A model generated the notes under the pieces. It was not told the DNA's origin. It was given only the letters and a program-made list of their open reading frames with translations, and did not search any database. Positions 35,270-43,244 of a stretch of DNA of 64,000 nucleotides are shown here, in pieces (the stretch's first letter is position 1; each line of letters opens with the position of its first letter). Position numbers and translations under genes: made by a program. The stretch is from PALSA-270 sp963770245 (GTDB lineage: Bacteria; Acidobacteriota; Terriglobia; Terriglobales; Acidobacteriaceae): positions 124,001 to 188,000 of the forward strand of contig CAVYOX010000017.1 of the NCBI GenBank assembly GCA_963770245.1, written 5' to 3'.

Positions 35270-36292
35270 CTACTGCGTAACCTTCGCCACTGGGAACGGT
35301 TTTGTGAATTGCTTTTTATTCTCTTCGATCCAGCTTGCTGCCCGGCGCTCAGCTTCCGCGATCTCCATCGGGCTCATCTCGCCAGCCAGCTTCTTCCTTT
35401 CACTCCGGCTGATCTCGATAATCTGAGCCGACTTTTCCGCCCACCAGAATAACCGATAGGCTTGCGCTCGGTCCCGTGATACTCCCCGTCCTTCAGAATA
35501 CAACTGTGCCAAGAGAAGCTGGGCAGAGGCAACTCCTTGCTCGGCTAAGGCGCGAAGCCAATCCACATTGTCATCCCGCCGCGTTGCGCTCGGATGGCGC
35601 ATGGGAACAACATTTGGTTTTTGAATCCACTCTCGCTTCACCGCCAGCGTCAACTCTAGGCGACTGGAAACATGTAATTTCCCGAATATGCTGAAGAGAT
35701 AATTCTTTACCGTGTGCTCGCTCAGGTGAAGCTTCCGTGCGATGTCTCGCTTTTTCAAACCCTCCACGGCAAGAGCAACCACTTCCCGTTCTCGTCTGGT
35801 CAGCGACGCCATGCTATTTGGATCAACCGTTGGCATTGAGGTGCCTGCCAACGCTTCGAGAGCGAAGCGCAAGGCTTCGGTGCTGGCCCAGACCTGTCCG
35901 CCAAATACGCTGTGAATGCACTTCCTTAGCGATTGCACAGATCCGTCTCGGATGAAAACCCCGCTGGCATGGGCGCGAAAGGCCTCTACGACAGAGGCGC
36001 CATCGAGATGATCGAGAAGCATCACGACAAATAGCTCGGGCTTGATCATCCGCAATCGACGCGCGAGGTCAAATCCGCCGGTCGATTGCCCATCCAGGTT
36101 GGCACCGAGCAAAACAATGTCGGGAGCGCTATCAGTCACCATTTGGGATGCTTCGACGGCGCTGGTGACGGCAGCCACCACCTTGATTTTTGGGTCTTGA
36201 TCGATCGCGGCTGCCAGAAGTTGACATGCCATCTTCGTACAATCGGCAAGCAGAATTCGAATTGGCCTGCGGTCGCGTTGGTACGATGACAT
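35270..36292 (-). CDS. LuxR-type regulator with degenerate receiver and Sel1-like tail (copy B)
   Basis: 340 residues, clearly homologous along the whole length to copy A. The same departures from a working receiver are present: ADCTKM for the acidic pocket, PDIVLLGANLDG with no phospho-acceptor Asp, GVFIRDGS with Arg for Lys. The DNA-binding helix-turn-helix reads LTRREREVVALAVEGLKKRD and IARKLHLSEHTVKNYLFSIF. The Sel1-like unit is better preserved than in A (ASAQLLLAQLYSEGRGVSRD, RAQAYRLFWWAEKSAQ). It is transcribed away from the UpxY gene, sharing a 390-base upstream region with the polysaccharide operon, so it may act on that promoter. Confidence 0.88.
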   Translation of the reverse strand: MSSYQRDRRPIRILLADCTKMACQLLAAAIDQDPKIKVVAAVTSAVEASQMVTDSAPDIVLLGANLDGQSTGGFDLARRLRMIKPELFVVMLLDHLDGASVVEAFRAHASGVFIRDGSVQSLRKCIHSVFGGQVWASTEALRFALEALAGTSMPTVDPNSMASLTRREREVVALAVEGLKKRDIARKLHLSEHTVKNYLFSIFGKLHVSSRLELTLAVKREWIQKPNVVPMRHPSATRRDDNVDWLRALAEQGVASAQLLLAQLYSEGRGVSRDRAQAYRLFWWAEKSAQIIEISRSERKKLAGEMSPMEIAEAERRAASWIEENKKQFTKPFPVAKVTQ

Positions 36293-36682
36293 TTGAGGGA
36301 TCCCTTGATGGGCGTGGGTTTCGGGTAGAAACGGTTATAGCACATTCAGCCTGTGGAAGTCGGTTCCAAAATATTTATAGCCTCCATAGATAACCAAAGC
36401 GACATCGCCGATCGTTTATGGATATGGACCTTGACCGGGGGGTTCCGGTCCCTGAGAAATGTTTCTTAGTTTCTCGAGAAATGAGGCCCAGCACAGTACG
36501 AGGCCCCAGCCCCTGAGAACGATTTCATGGGCTCCTGAGACAACGTCTCTCAGGCGAACGAGTCGGCAGTCCCAAGGCAGCGTCCTCTTGAAAGATCTGT
36601 TAGAGGTGCCTACCTTACAACGAACCGAACTTAGTCTCGATTGTTGATCTTTTTTAGTTCATGGGACTCAAGGGGCGGAGCT
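36293..36682. promoter_or_regulatory. Divergent control region of LuxR-B and the polysaccharide operon
   Basis: About 390 bases without a gene, rich in small symmetric elements. These include hairpin GACCGG/CCGGTC (36433-36450), two direct GAGAAATG copies 22 bases apart (36454 and 36476), palindrome TTTCTCGAGAAA (36470-36481) and hairpin CCTGAGA-N7-TCTCAGG (36534-36554). CCTGAGA itself recurs at 36451, 36512 and 36534. The GAGAAA/TTTCTC arms can pair in two mutually exclusive ways. Operators for the LuxR proteins, or an RNA leader acted on by UpxY, are both possible. Confidence 0.5.
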
Positions 36683-37249
36683 ATGAGCACCGGCACTCAA
36701 CTATCCCAAGACGCGCTGTTTACGGCAGTCGCGTCTCTCGGTTTGCCAGCGGCGGAAGCTCGCTGGTTTGCGGTTCGAACTCGTTCCCGGCACGAGAAGA
36801 TTGTGGCCAATCAGCTACGCAGCCAGGAGGTAACGACCTTCTTGCCGCTGGTGACGCAGATTCACCGTTGGAGCGACCGTAGAAAAGTGGTCGAAGTGCC
36901 ACTGTTCCCGGGGTACACATTTGTGCGGGTCGTTCCTTCGACCGCGCAATATGTCCGGGTGCTTCGGGTGCACGGGGTGAGCAGCTTTGTCGGGGTCCGC
37001 GGCGAGGGCAGTCCGATACCGGATAAGCAAATCGACGATATTCGGGTGCTGCTCACAAGCAATGCGGAATACTCTCTTTGCCCCTTCCTGAAGGTCGGCC
37101 AGAGGGTACGAATCCGCGGTGGCTGCTTAGATGGAGTCGAAGGACTTCTAATGGCCCGAAAAGGTGATCGGAACTTGATCATTTCCGTCGAGCCCATGCA
37201 GCAGTCGCTAGCCATTAATATCGAAAATTACGACGTCGACGCGATTTAG
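36683..37249 (+). CDS. UpxY/NusG-like transcription antiterminator
   Basis: 188 residues from the ATG at 36683 (GGGGCGGAGCT upstream). The NGN domain is clear: ARWFAVRTRSRHEKIVANQL, TTFLPLVTQIHRWSDRRKVV and VPLFPGYTFVRV. It is followed by a C-terminal KOW-like part (FLKVGQRVRIRGGCLDGVEG). Specialised NusG paralogues of this type (UpxY, RfaH, LoaP) let polymerase read through long polysaccharide operons. Being first gene of the cluster fits exactly. It probably acts on the leader or on the ~23 kb rightward operon. An 11-base gap separates it from the PilZ gene. Confidence 0.9.
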   Translation: MSTGTQLSQDALFTAVASLGLPAAEARWFAVRTRSRHEKIVANQLRSQEVTTFLPLVTQIHRWSDRRKVVEVPLFPGYTFVRVVPSTAQYVRVLRVHGVSSFVGVRGEGSPIPDKQIDDIRVLLTSNAEYSLCPFLKVGQRVRIRGGCLDGVEGLLMARKGDRNLIISVEPMQQSLAINIENYDVDAI

Positions 37250-37260
37250 GGTTCGGAAAA

Positions 37261-37710
37261 ATGTCCCGCCATCGGTTCGCTGTTTCTTCGCGTAGCAATC
37301 TTCCGCGTCAGGGAGACCACACTCTCTGGTTACACGAGCTTATTTCGGACCCCCGCCGGATGGGTAGCGTGATTGAACGCCGCGCAGCGATTCGATATCC
37401 CATGCGCGCACCGGTGCTCTTCCGATCGGTCGACGATCAGACCACGGCCCCTGGGGCGGGCTTTGTTCAGGACGTCAGTACAGAAGGCATTTTTGTATTG
37501 TGTCCCAGCCCTCGGTCGATCGGTGAGGCTCTGAAGCTTGAGATCCTCTTGCCTCCATTCGGGACCTACGATGCCAAACTGGTTGCGAGGTTTACCGGTC
37601 TCGTCGTACGGGTGGAGGATGAGGTGGGTTTTGTAGTGGCGGCAAAAGTCAGTTTGCACAGATATATCATGAGCGAACGACTGCCGATTCCTGGCCTGAC
37701 GGCGCAATGA
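37261..37710 (+). CDS. PilZ-domain protein, probable c-di-GMP receptor
   Basis: 149 residues from the ATG at 37261. The PilZ core starts near residue 39 with ERRAAIRYPMRAPV, containing the RRxxxR ligand motif. It continues with GFVQDVSTEGIFVLCP, the D/NxSxxG motif, so both c-di-GMP-binding elements are present. The first ~38 residues look non-domain, and an internal start is possible. Between UpxY and the first ExeA ATPase, it probably couples c-di-GMP to polymer production. No membrane segment. Confidence 0.82.
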   Translation: MSRHRFAVSSRSNLPRQGDHTLWLHELISDPRRMGSVIERRAAIRYPMRAPVLFRSVDDQTTAPGAGFVQDVSTEGIFVLCPSPRSIGEALKLEILLPPFGTYDAKLVARFTGLVVRVEDEVGFVVAAKVSLHRYIMSERLPIPGLTAQ

Positions 37711-37863
37711 AGGGCTCTGCTGAGAGAACGCCGGGAAGAGCCGAGAGGCAGCGATCCGCGCACTGCCGGTTTATGGGCTGGAGAGCTTCTTCTGGTTGGT
37801 CTCGATTGGCGCTTTCTGACGGGCAGGGAATGAAGTTGTTAGGACAAGTGTAGCAGGAGCGAA

Positions 37864-39810
37864 ATGGTCAATCAGTTCTTCGGCCTTCGTGAACAACCTT
37901 TCGGAGTCACTCCGGATCCGCGTTATCTGTACCTCGGGCCGGGGCACAGGGAAGCGCTCGCTTCGCTGGTTTACGGAATTGAAGCGAACCGCGGGTTTTT
38001 GGCGCTGATCGCCCAGCCAGGCATGGGCAAGACCACCCTCCTGGTCCATTTGCTGGAGAAGTTTCGCCAGTCCGCCCGCACTGCGTTCTTGTTTCAGACA
38101 CAGTGCAATTCGCGAGAGCTAGTGCGGTTCCTGCTGGCGGAATTGGGCATCGAAGGCAAAGAAAACGACCTGGTGCGAATGCACGATCAGTTCAACCGTT
38201 TTCTGATGGAGCAGTCAATTGCCAATAAACGCGTCATCGTTGTCATTGACGAAGCGCAGAACCTCGAACCTATGGTTCTAGAAACGGTGAGGCTGCTCTC
38301 GAACTTTGAAACGCCGCGTGCCAAGCTGCTGCAGATCATCCTGGCTGGGCAGCCCGAACTGGCTACCAAACTGGCCAGCCCTTCGCTGAGTCAATTCCGG
38401 CAGCGTATTGCAAGCTTCAATGGACTTAAGCCCCTGTCTCCGCAGGAGGTTGCACGATTCATCGACCATCGCCTGAAAGTCGCCTGCTACCAAGGCCCAC
38501 CGCTTTTTACGGAGGAGGCCAAGGCGATGATTGCGGACCTGAGTGAAGGGATTCCGCGGAACATCAACAGTCTCTGCTTTGGCGCGCTCAGCTTGGCCTG
38601 CGGACTGCACCGCAAAACCGTCGACACAGAGATTGTGCATGAAGTGTTCGGTGATCACGATTTACGACAGCTGACTTCGAGCTCAAAGACGGTCGCGATT
38701 CACCATCATCTCGCGACCTGGCCACCGCAGGGGGGAGACCACAAGATCGCTCGTTTATCGGATACTCGGCGCGATCTAGATCGAAGCAGCCACGATGACG
38801 ATACGGCGATCGGCCCCGGAGATCATAAAACGACCAGGCCGCTGCAGCCGTTATCCGAGGCTCCCCTGAGGCCTACGAAAGCCAGGCCCACGCCAATAGA
38901 AATCCTCGCTTTATCTGCCACCGAGCGCGATCGAGACGGAAGCAACCACGAGAGCGACAGAACGATCGGCCCCGAGGATCATACAGCGACCAGGCCGCTG
39001 CTATCGCTACTACAGGCTCCCCTGAGGCCTGCGGAAGCCAGCCCCACGCCAACAGAGGCCGTGGCTTTCTCTGGCATTCAGCTCGATCTAGATGAAAGCA
39101 ACGCTGGAAGCGACCGCGACGGCGACAGAACGATCGGCTCCGAGAATCATCAAGCGACCAGGCCGCTGCTCCGGAAGTTGATCCTCTCGCTATTATCGCT
39201 AGCTGTCGGTTTTGCAGTGCTCATCTTGATGGTTGGCAGCGGGGTAACCAAAGTAGCCGCTCCAGCAGTTGAAATGGCGAACACCGCGCCCCTGCCCGGT
39301 CCAGAAAGCGAACCCTCCCCGGCTATGGTCAAAATCGCTGACACCGAAAGGGTGCGACTTGCGCCCTCGGAGGCGCAGCCAAAAGAAATACGGAATTCGC
39401 CTTTCGGTCCTGCCAGGTTCCGTGCGCCGGTCAATGAAGGCAGTAGCAATCAGAAAACGAAACTCGTCGCTCCGGCGGCCCAAAGCGCAAAGCCCCTGCC
39501 TCGTCTCGAAAACATGGCTGCTTTGGGCATGGTCAAGCTTTCTGACACCGAAGCGATAAAACCTCTGCCGGCGAAGACGCATCCAGAACCGGCGCAGGAT
39601 TCTGTTCTAGATCCTGCCGAGCTATGGAAGCGAGTGGCGCAGGGAAATGTCAGTGCGGAAATCAGCCTGGCGACCCTCTATCTTGACGGGAGCGCGACCG
39701 TCGAACAAAACTGCGAACAAGCGCATCAGCTCTTGATGGTGGCATCGCGAACGGGCAGCAAAGTTGCTAGCGATCTGCTAAACGGAAAATACGCGGAGCA
39801 GTGCCATTGA
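37864..39810 (+). CDS. ExeA-type AAA ATPase with membrane helix and internal repeats
   Basis: 648 residues. The N-terminal 270 residues form the ATPase: FFGLREQPFGVTPDPRYLYL, Walker A AQPGMGKTTLL, Walker B RVIVVIDEAQNL, and QLRxRI-like SQFRQRIASF. A disordered linker of about 2.6 copies of a 52-residue unit follows (IGPxDHxxTRPL, APLRPxxAxPTP). A single membrane helix (LILSLLSLAVGFAVLILMVG, near 440) comes next. A periplasmic end carries a Sel1-like unit (AEISLATLYLDGSATVEQNC). ExeA-like ATPases in capsule loci are thought to energise or organise assembly at the envelope. A second, shorter paralogue lies at 42159. Confidence 0.87.
   Translation: MVNQFFGLREQPFGVTPDPRYLYLGPGHREALASLVYGIEANRGFLALIAQPGMGKTTLLVHLLEKFRQSARTAFLFQTQCNSRELVRFLLAELGIEGKENDLVRMHDQFNRFLMEQSIANKRVIVVIDEAQNLEPMVLETVRLLSNFETPRAKLLQIILAGQPELATKLASPSLSQFRQRIASFNGLKPLSPQEVARFIDHRLKVACYQGPPLFTEEAKAMIADLSEGIPRNINSLCFGALSLACGLHRKTVDTEIVHEVFGDHDLRQLTSSSKTVAIHHHLATWPPQGGDHKIARLSDTRRDLDRSSHDDDTAIGPGDHKTTRPLQPLSEAPLRPTKARPTPIEILALSATERDRDGSNHESDRTIGPEDHTATRPLLSLLQAPLRPAEASPTPTEAVAFSGIQLDLDESNAGSDRDGDRTIGSENHQATRPLLRKLILSLLSLAVGFAVLILMVGSGVTKVAAPAVEMANTAPLPGPESEPSPAMVKIADTERVRLAPSEAQPKEIRNSPFGPARFRAPVNEGSSNQKTKLVAPAAQSAKPLPRLENMAALGMVKLSDTEAIKPLPAKTHPEPAQDSVLDPAELWKRVAQGNVSAEISLATLYLDGSATVEQNCEQAHQLLMVASRTGSKVASDLLNGKYAEQCH
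38760..39178 (+). repeat. Coding tandem repeat of about 156-160 bases, ~2.6 copies
   Basis: Units begin near 38760, 38920 and 39076 (the last partial). Each contains GCGATCTAGATCGAA-like DNA, GATCGGCCCCG and ACCAGGCCGCTGC. They encode the repeated linker of the ExeA ATPase between its ATPase domain and membrane helix. Confidence 0.7.
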
Positions 39811-39858
39811 GTGCAGTTTTGAGCGGCCCGATTGTCACCGGGAGCATGGACCAATTTC

Positions 39859-40653
39859 ATGAGTAGAAATTTTGAATTGCTGCAAAGACTTGCCAAAGAT
39901 CAGGAAATGTTTGACACCGGAACAGAGTTGTCATCTCCTCCGTCGCTTCCGGCTGCGTCGCCGCCGCTGGAGTGGGAAAGCGAACGAAAACCCATTGCGG
40001 TACCACCACTTAAGCTCGAAATGGAGGAGACGCAACGCGACGAGATCAGGAAATGTGTGCAGCATGTGTTCTTGATGCCCGGGGCAGAAGCCCCACGAAC
40101 CGTCGTGCTGACCGGTATCGAGTCGGGAACTGGATGCAGTTGGATCTGCTGTCGCGCGGCGGAGATCCTGGCCTCGCAGGTCAGCGGCCCGGTTTGCGTG
40201 GTGGACGCCAACTTGCGGGCGCCTGCACTTCATCAATATTTCGGCGTGGAAAATCACCACGGACTCTCCGATGCACTGGAGGAACCCGAGTCCATTCGCG
40301 ATTTTGTGCGTCCACTCGGCCGGGAGAACTTGTGGCTCCTGAGCTGCGGTGCCAACCGAACGAACGCCCACAAGCTCCTGCTGTCGGATCCGATGCGGAC
40401 TCGGCTGGCGGAACTGCGCGAATACTTCGAATATGTCCTGATCGATGCTCCCGCGATGAGCCTGGGCATCGAAGGCATCGCGCTCGGCCGGGCTGCCGAA
40501 GGCGTGGTTTTAGTCCTGAAAGCCAATGCTTCCCGTCGGGAGACGGCACGAAAAGCGGTTCAGGACTTGCAAAGCGCCGGGGCGCGAATCCTAGGAGCAA
40601 TTTTGAACCAGCGTACCTTTCCGATTCCGCAGGCGATCTATACCAAGCTCTAG
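39859..40653 (+). CDS. CpsD/CapB-like ATPase lacking the Walker A lysine
   Basis: 264 residues from the ATG at 39859 (an upstream TTG-type frame from 39832 is less likely). The fold of bacterial tyrosine kinase/ParA-like ATPases is plain: VVLTGIESGTGCSWICCRAA, VCVVDANLRAPALHQYFGVE, NHHGLSDAL, LLSCGANRTNAHKLL and YVLIDAPAMSLGIEGIALG. The P-loop reads SGTGCSW instead of PGEGKST, so the catalytic lysine is a cysteine and the next threonine a tryptophan. Walker A' has ANLR rather than ADLR. The tail has one Tyr (AIYTKL) and no Tyr cluster. It may serve as a non-kinase regulator of the chain-length protein at 43981. Confidence 0.83.
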   Translation: MSRNFELLQRLAKDQEMFDTGTELSSPPSLPAASPPLEWESERKPIAVPPLKLEMEETQRDEIRKCVQHVFLMPGAEAPRTVVLTGIESGTGCSWICCRAAEILASQVSGPVCVVDANLRAPALHQYFGVENHHGLSDALEEPESIRDFVRPLGRENLWLLSCGANRTNAHKLLLSDPMRTRLAELREYFEYVLIDAPAMSLGIEGIALGRAAEGVVLVLKANASRRETARKAVQDLQSAGARILGAILNQRTFPIPQAIYTKL

Positions 40654-40709
40654 TTCCTCTGGAGATCTCGGACCTGCTTTAGAACGGTTTTCTCCTTCGA
40701 CACTTCACC

Positions 40710-42149
40710 ATGAGTAATGCTCGTCGCAAGCTGTTGCTGAATGCGTTTAGGCTCTTCGATCTGGGGCTCATGGTGTCGGTCTTCATCGTGGCAGCTCTCG
40801 CTGTGCCCCACAACGGTCGGGATGTGAGTGCTACGCAATTGTTTTCCACGCGGGTCAAGATCCAGAATGTCGCTATCTTTTCGCTGCTCGTGCTTACCTG
40901 GCACGTGATCTTTAGCCTGGCCGGGCTCTATCGGTCTCGTCGGCTGTCCGATCGTTGGAAGGAGCTCATCGACGTCACCAAGGCCACTTTCCTCGGCACC
41001 CTGGCCGTACTGCTCGGCGCCTCCATGTTCCGCATCGAAATGGTGACGCCGCGGTTCCTGAGTGTGTTCTTGCTGGTCGGAACCTTGTCCGCGGTTGCCA
41101 GCCGGCTCACGCTGCGTGCCACCCTCGCCTTCATCCGAAAGCGGGGCAGAAACTTGCGAAACCTGGTGATTGTCGGAACCAACCGCCGCGCCCTGGAATT
41201 TGCAGAGCGGATGGCGAGTCATCCCGACCTCGGCTATCGCATTGTCGGGTTTGTGGATCGAGACTGGGACGGTATCGAGGCGTTTCGCAGCAGCGGCCAT
41301 GTTCTGGCCTGCGATTTCTCGACTTTCCCTGACTTTTTGCGGAGCAGGGAAGTGGATGAGGTCGTGATGGCATTGCCGGTTCGTTCCCTGCACGAGGAGG
41401 GATCACGGATTGCGGCGTTGTGCGAGGAGCAGGGCATCACGCTCCGCCTGCTCACCAACATCTTTAACTTGAAAACCACCCTTTCCTCCTCCGAAGATGT
41501 GCAGGGTTACCCTCTGATCACCCACCACATGAGTTCACTCGAAGGATGGCCGGTCTTCCTCAAGCGATTCTTCGATATCGTGATTTCCTCGCTGGTGATT
41601 CTGTTGCTCTGCCCTCTTCTACTGGTGGTGGCGATTGTGATTAAGCTGACCTCCCCGGGGCCGGTTCTATTCGTGCAGAAAAGGCTCGGCCTGAACAAGC
41701 GGCGCTTCGACGTATACAAGTTTCGCACCATGGTGGTCGATGCGGAAGCGCGAATGCGCGACCTTGAGCATCTGAACGAAGTGAGTGGTCCGGTCTTCAA
41801 AATCAAGAACGACCCTCGCATCACTCCGATCGGAAAACTTCTCCGAAAAACCAGCATTGATGAACTGCCCCAACTCTTCAACGTGCTCCGAGGGGAGATG
41901 AGCCTGGTCGGACCTCGCCCGTTGCCGGTGCGCGATTACGAAGGCTTCAACGAAGATCGGCAGCGGCGGCGTTTCTCGGCCAAGCCAGGAATCACCTGCC
42001 TCTGGCAGATTCGGGGTAGAAGTTCTATCCCGTTCGAAGAATGGATGGAGCTGGATCTGCAATACATCGACAAGTGGTCTTTTTGGCTGGATTTGGAAAT
42101 CCTCATGCGAACCATTCCGGCGGTTCTCAGGGGCTCGGGTGCTGCCTAA
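40710..42149 (+). CDS. Polyprenyl glycosylphosphotransferase (WbaP/WcaJ type)
   Basis: 479 residues. Four N-terminal membrane helices (LFDLGLMVSVFIVAALAV, VAIFSLLVLTWHVIFSLAGL and so on) are followed by a CoA-binding-like region (NLVIVGTNRRALEFAERMAS). The catalytic phosphoglycosyltransferase domain then follows: FKRFFDIVISSLVILLLCPL, LTSPGPVLFVQKRLGLNKRR, FDVYKFRTMVVDAE, KTSIDELPQLFNVLRGEMSL, VGPRP and KPGITCLWQIRGRS. The enzyme puts the first sugar-phosphate on undecaprenyl phosphate at the inner membrane, starting the repeat unit. Conserved Asp-Glu (IDELPQ) and FRTM are intact. Confidence 0.93.
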   Translation: MSNARRKLLLNAFRLFDLGLMVSVFIVAALAVPHNGRDVSATQLFSTRVKIQNVAIFSLLVLTWHVIFSLAGLYRSRRLSDRWKELIDVTKATFLGTLAVLLGASMFRIEMVTPRFLSVFLLVGTLSAVASRLTLRATLAFIRKRGRNLRNLVIVGTNRRALEFAERMASHPDLGYRIVGFVDRDWDGIEAFRSSGHVLACDFSTFPDFLRSREVDEVVMALPVRSLHEEGSRIAALCEEQGITLRLLTNIFNLKTTLSSSEDVQGYPLITHHMSSLEGWPVFLKRFFDIVISSLVILLLCPLLLVVAIVIKLTSPGPVLFVQKRLGLNKRRFDVYKFRTMVVDAEARMRDLEHLNEVSGPVFKIKNDPRITPIGKLLRKTSIDELPQLFNVLRGEMSLVGPRPLPVRDYEGFNEDRQRRRFSAKPGITCLWQIRGRSSIPFEEWMELDLQYIDKWSFWLDLEILMRTIPAVLRGSGAA

Positions 42150-42158
42150 GGCTAGGAA

Positions 42159-43244
42159 ATGTTTCTAGAATTCTACGGACTGCGGGAACAGCCCTTCGGG
42201 GTTACGCCGGATCCTCGGTTTTTGTACCTGAGCCCGGCGCATCGCGAGGCATTGGCGGGTCTTGATTACGGGATCGAGTCGGGACGCGGGTTTATGGCGT
42301 TGATTGCCCAGCCCGGCATGGGAAAAACCACGCTGCTGTTTCAGCTGCTACAGAAATTCGGCGGGACTGCGCGCACCGCCCTGCTTTGTCAGACGCAGTG
42401 CAACTCCCAGGAGTTCCTGCGCTTCCTGCACGCTGAACTCCGGTCCGAAGGTGATGTGCAGGGTGCCGTCCGCCCGCACGACGGACTGACTGAGATCCTG
42501 TTGCGAGAAGCCCTGGCTGGAAGACGCGTGATCATTGTCGTCGATGAGGCGCAGAACTTGGATCGGTCGGTGCTTGAAACCATTCGACTGCTTTCGGATC
42601 TCGAAACTCCGCGAGCCAAGTTGCTGCAGATCGTTCTCGCAGGACAACCGCAACTGGCGGACACCCTGGCCAGCCAGGAACTTTCGAAGCTCCGCCAGCG
42701 GATCTCTTTGCTGAAAGGCCTTTCGCCGCTCTCGCTCGGGGAGACCAGGAACTATATTGAGCATCGTCTGCACATCGCTGGCTACCTAGGCGCCCCGCTG
42801 TTCACGCCCGAGGCCATACTCGCCATCGCGCAGTTTGCCGAGGGGATTCCGCGCACCATCAACAACGTTTGTTTTAATGCCCTTTCCCTGAGTTGCGGTC
42901 TACGGCAACGGGTAGTCGGTGTCGCAGCAGTAGAAGAAGTGATCTCGGATCTCGATGTCACAAAACATGGAACCGCCGCCCCTTCCCCTTGGCCCCTCGA
43001 TCGGGGGCTCCACGGAGTGGTTGCCGCCAACGCTTTTTCGGAGCCGCACGCCAGTCCGGCCGTTGCCGAAAACCCGGCCGACGACGCGCTCACGCCAGAG
43101 GAAGCCAAGGCTTACATGCAGCAATTCGTATGGCGGTTGCGGGTTCGAAAGCGAAGACGCTGTCGAATACCCGCCAGGGCTTTCTCGTCCCAGGATCGTG
43201 AGACTTTCCGGCCTGGCGGTTTTAATTCGGGAGATAGGCAATGA
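42159..43244 (+). CDS. ExeA-type AAA ATPase (second copy)
   Basis: 361 residues, starting 9 bases after the initiating transferase. It is closely similar to the N-terminal ATPase of the 37864 gene: FYGLREQPFGVTPDPRFLYL, AQPGMGKTTLLFQLLQKF, VIIVVDEAQNLDRSVLETIR, KLRQRISLLKGLSPLSL. After residue 275 it has only a short polar tail and no membrane helix, so it is a soluble paralogue. Its stop overlaps the next start (ATGA), implying coupled translation with the exporter gene. Likely partner of the export machinery; exact task unknown. Confidence 0.88.
   Translation: MFLEFYGLREQPFGVTPDPRFLYLSPAHREALAGLDYGIESGRGFMALIAQPGMGKTTLLFQLLQKFGGTARTALLCQTQCNSQEFLRFLHAELRSEGDVQGAVRPHDGLTEILLREALAGRRVIIVVDEAQNLDRSVLETIRLLSDLETPRAKLLQIVLAGQPQLADTLASQELSKLRQRISLLKGLSPLSLGETRNYIEHRLHIAGYLGAPLFTPEAILAIAQFAEGIPRTINNVCFNALSLSCGLRQRVVGVAAVEEVISDLDVTKHGTAAPSPWPLDRGLHGVVAANAFSEPHASPAVAENPADDALTPEEAKAYMQQFVWRLRVRKRRRCRIPARAFSSQDRETFRPGGFNSGDRQ

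Larger units (their letters stand above)
34515..36385. repeat. Tandem duplication, copy B
   Basis: Second copy of the ~1.9 kb unit: GT4 5' fragment, spacer, LuxR regulator B and about 90 bases upstream of it. Many substitutions and small indels separate it from copy A, so the duplication is not recent. Both regulator genes have stayed open. Confidence 0.85.

Noticed and set aside
34916..35452. 178-codon plus-strand frame over the LuxR-B 3' end and spacer
   Set aside because: Antisense to a clear regulator gene and its spacer; no start signal or motif.
36641..36682. Upstream in-frame extension of the UpxY gene
   Set aside because: The extra 14 residues are not NGN-like, and a better ribosome site precedes the ATG at 36683.
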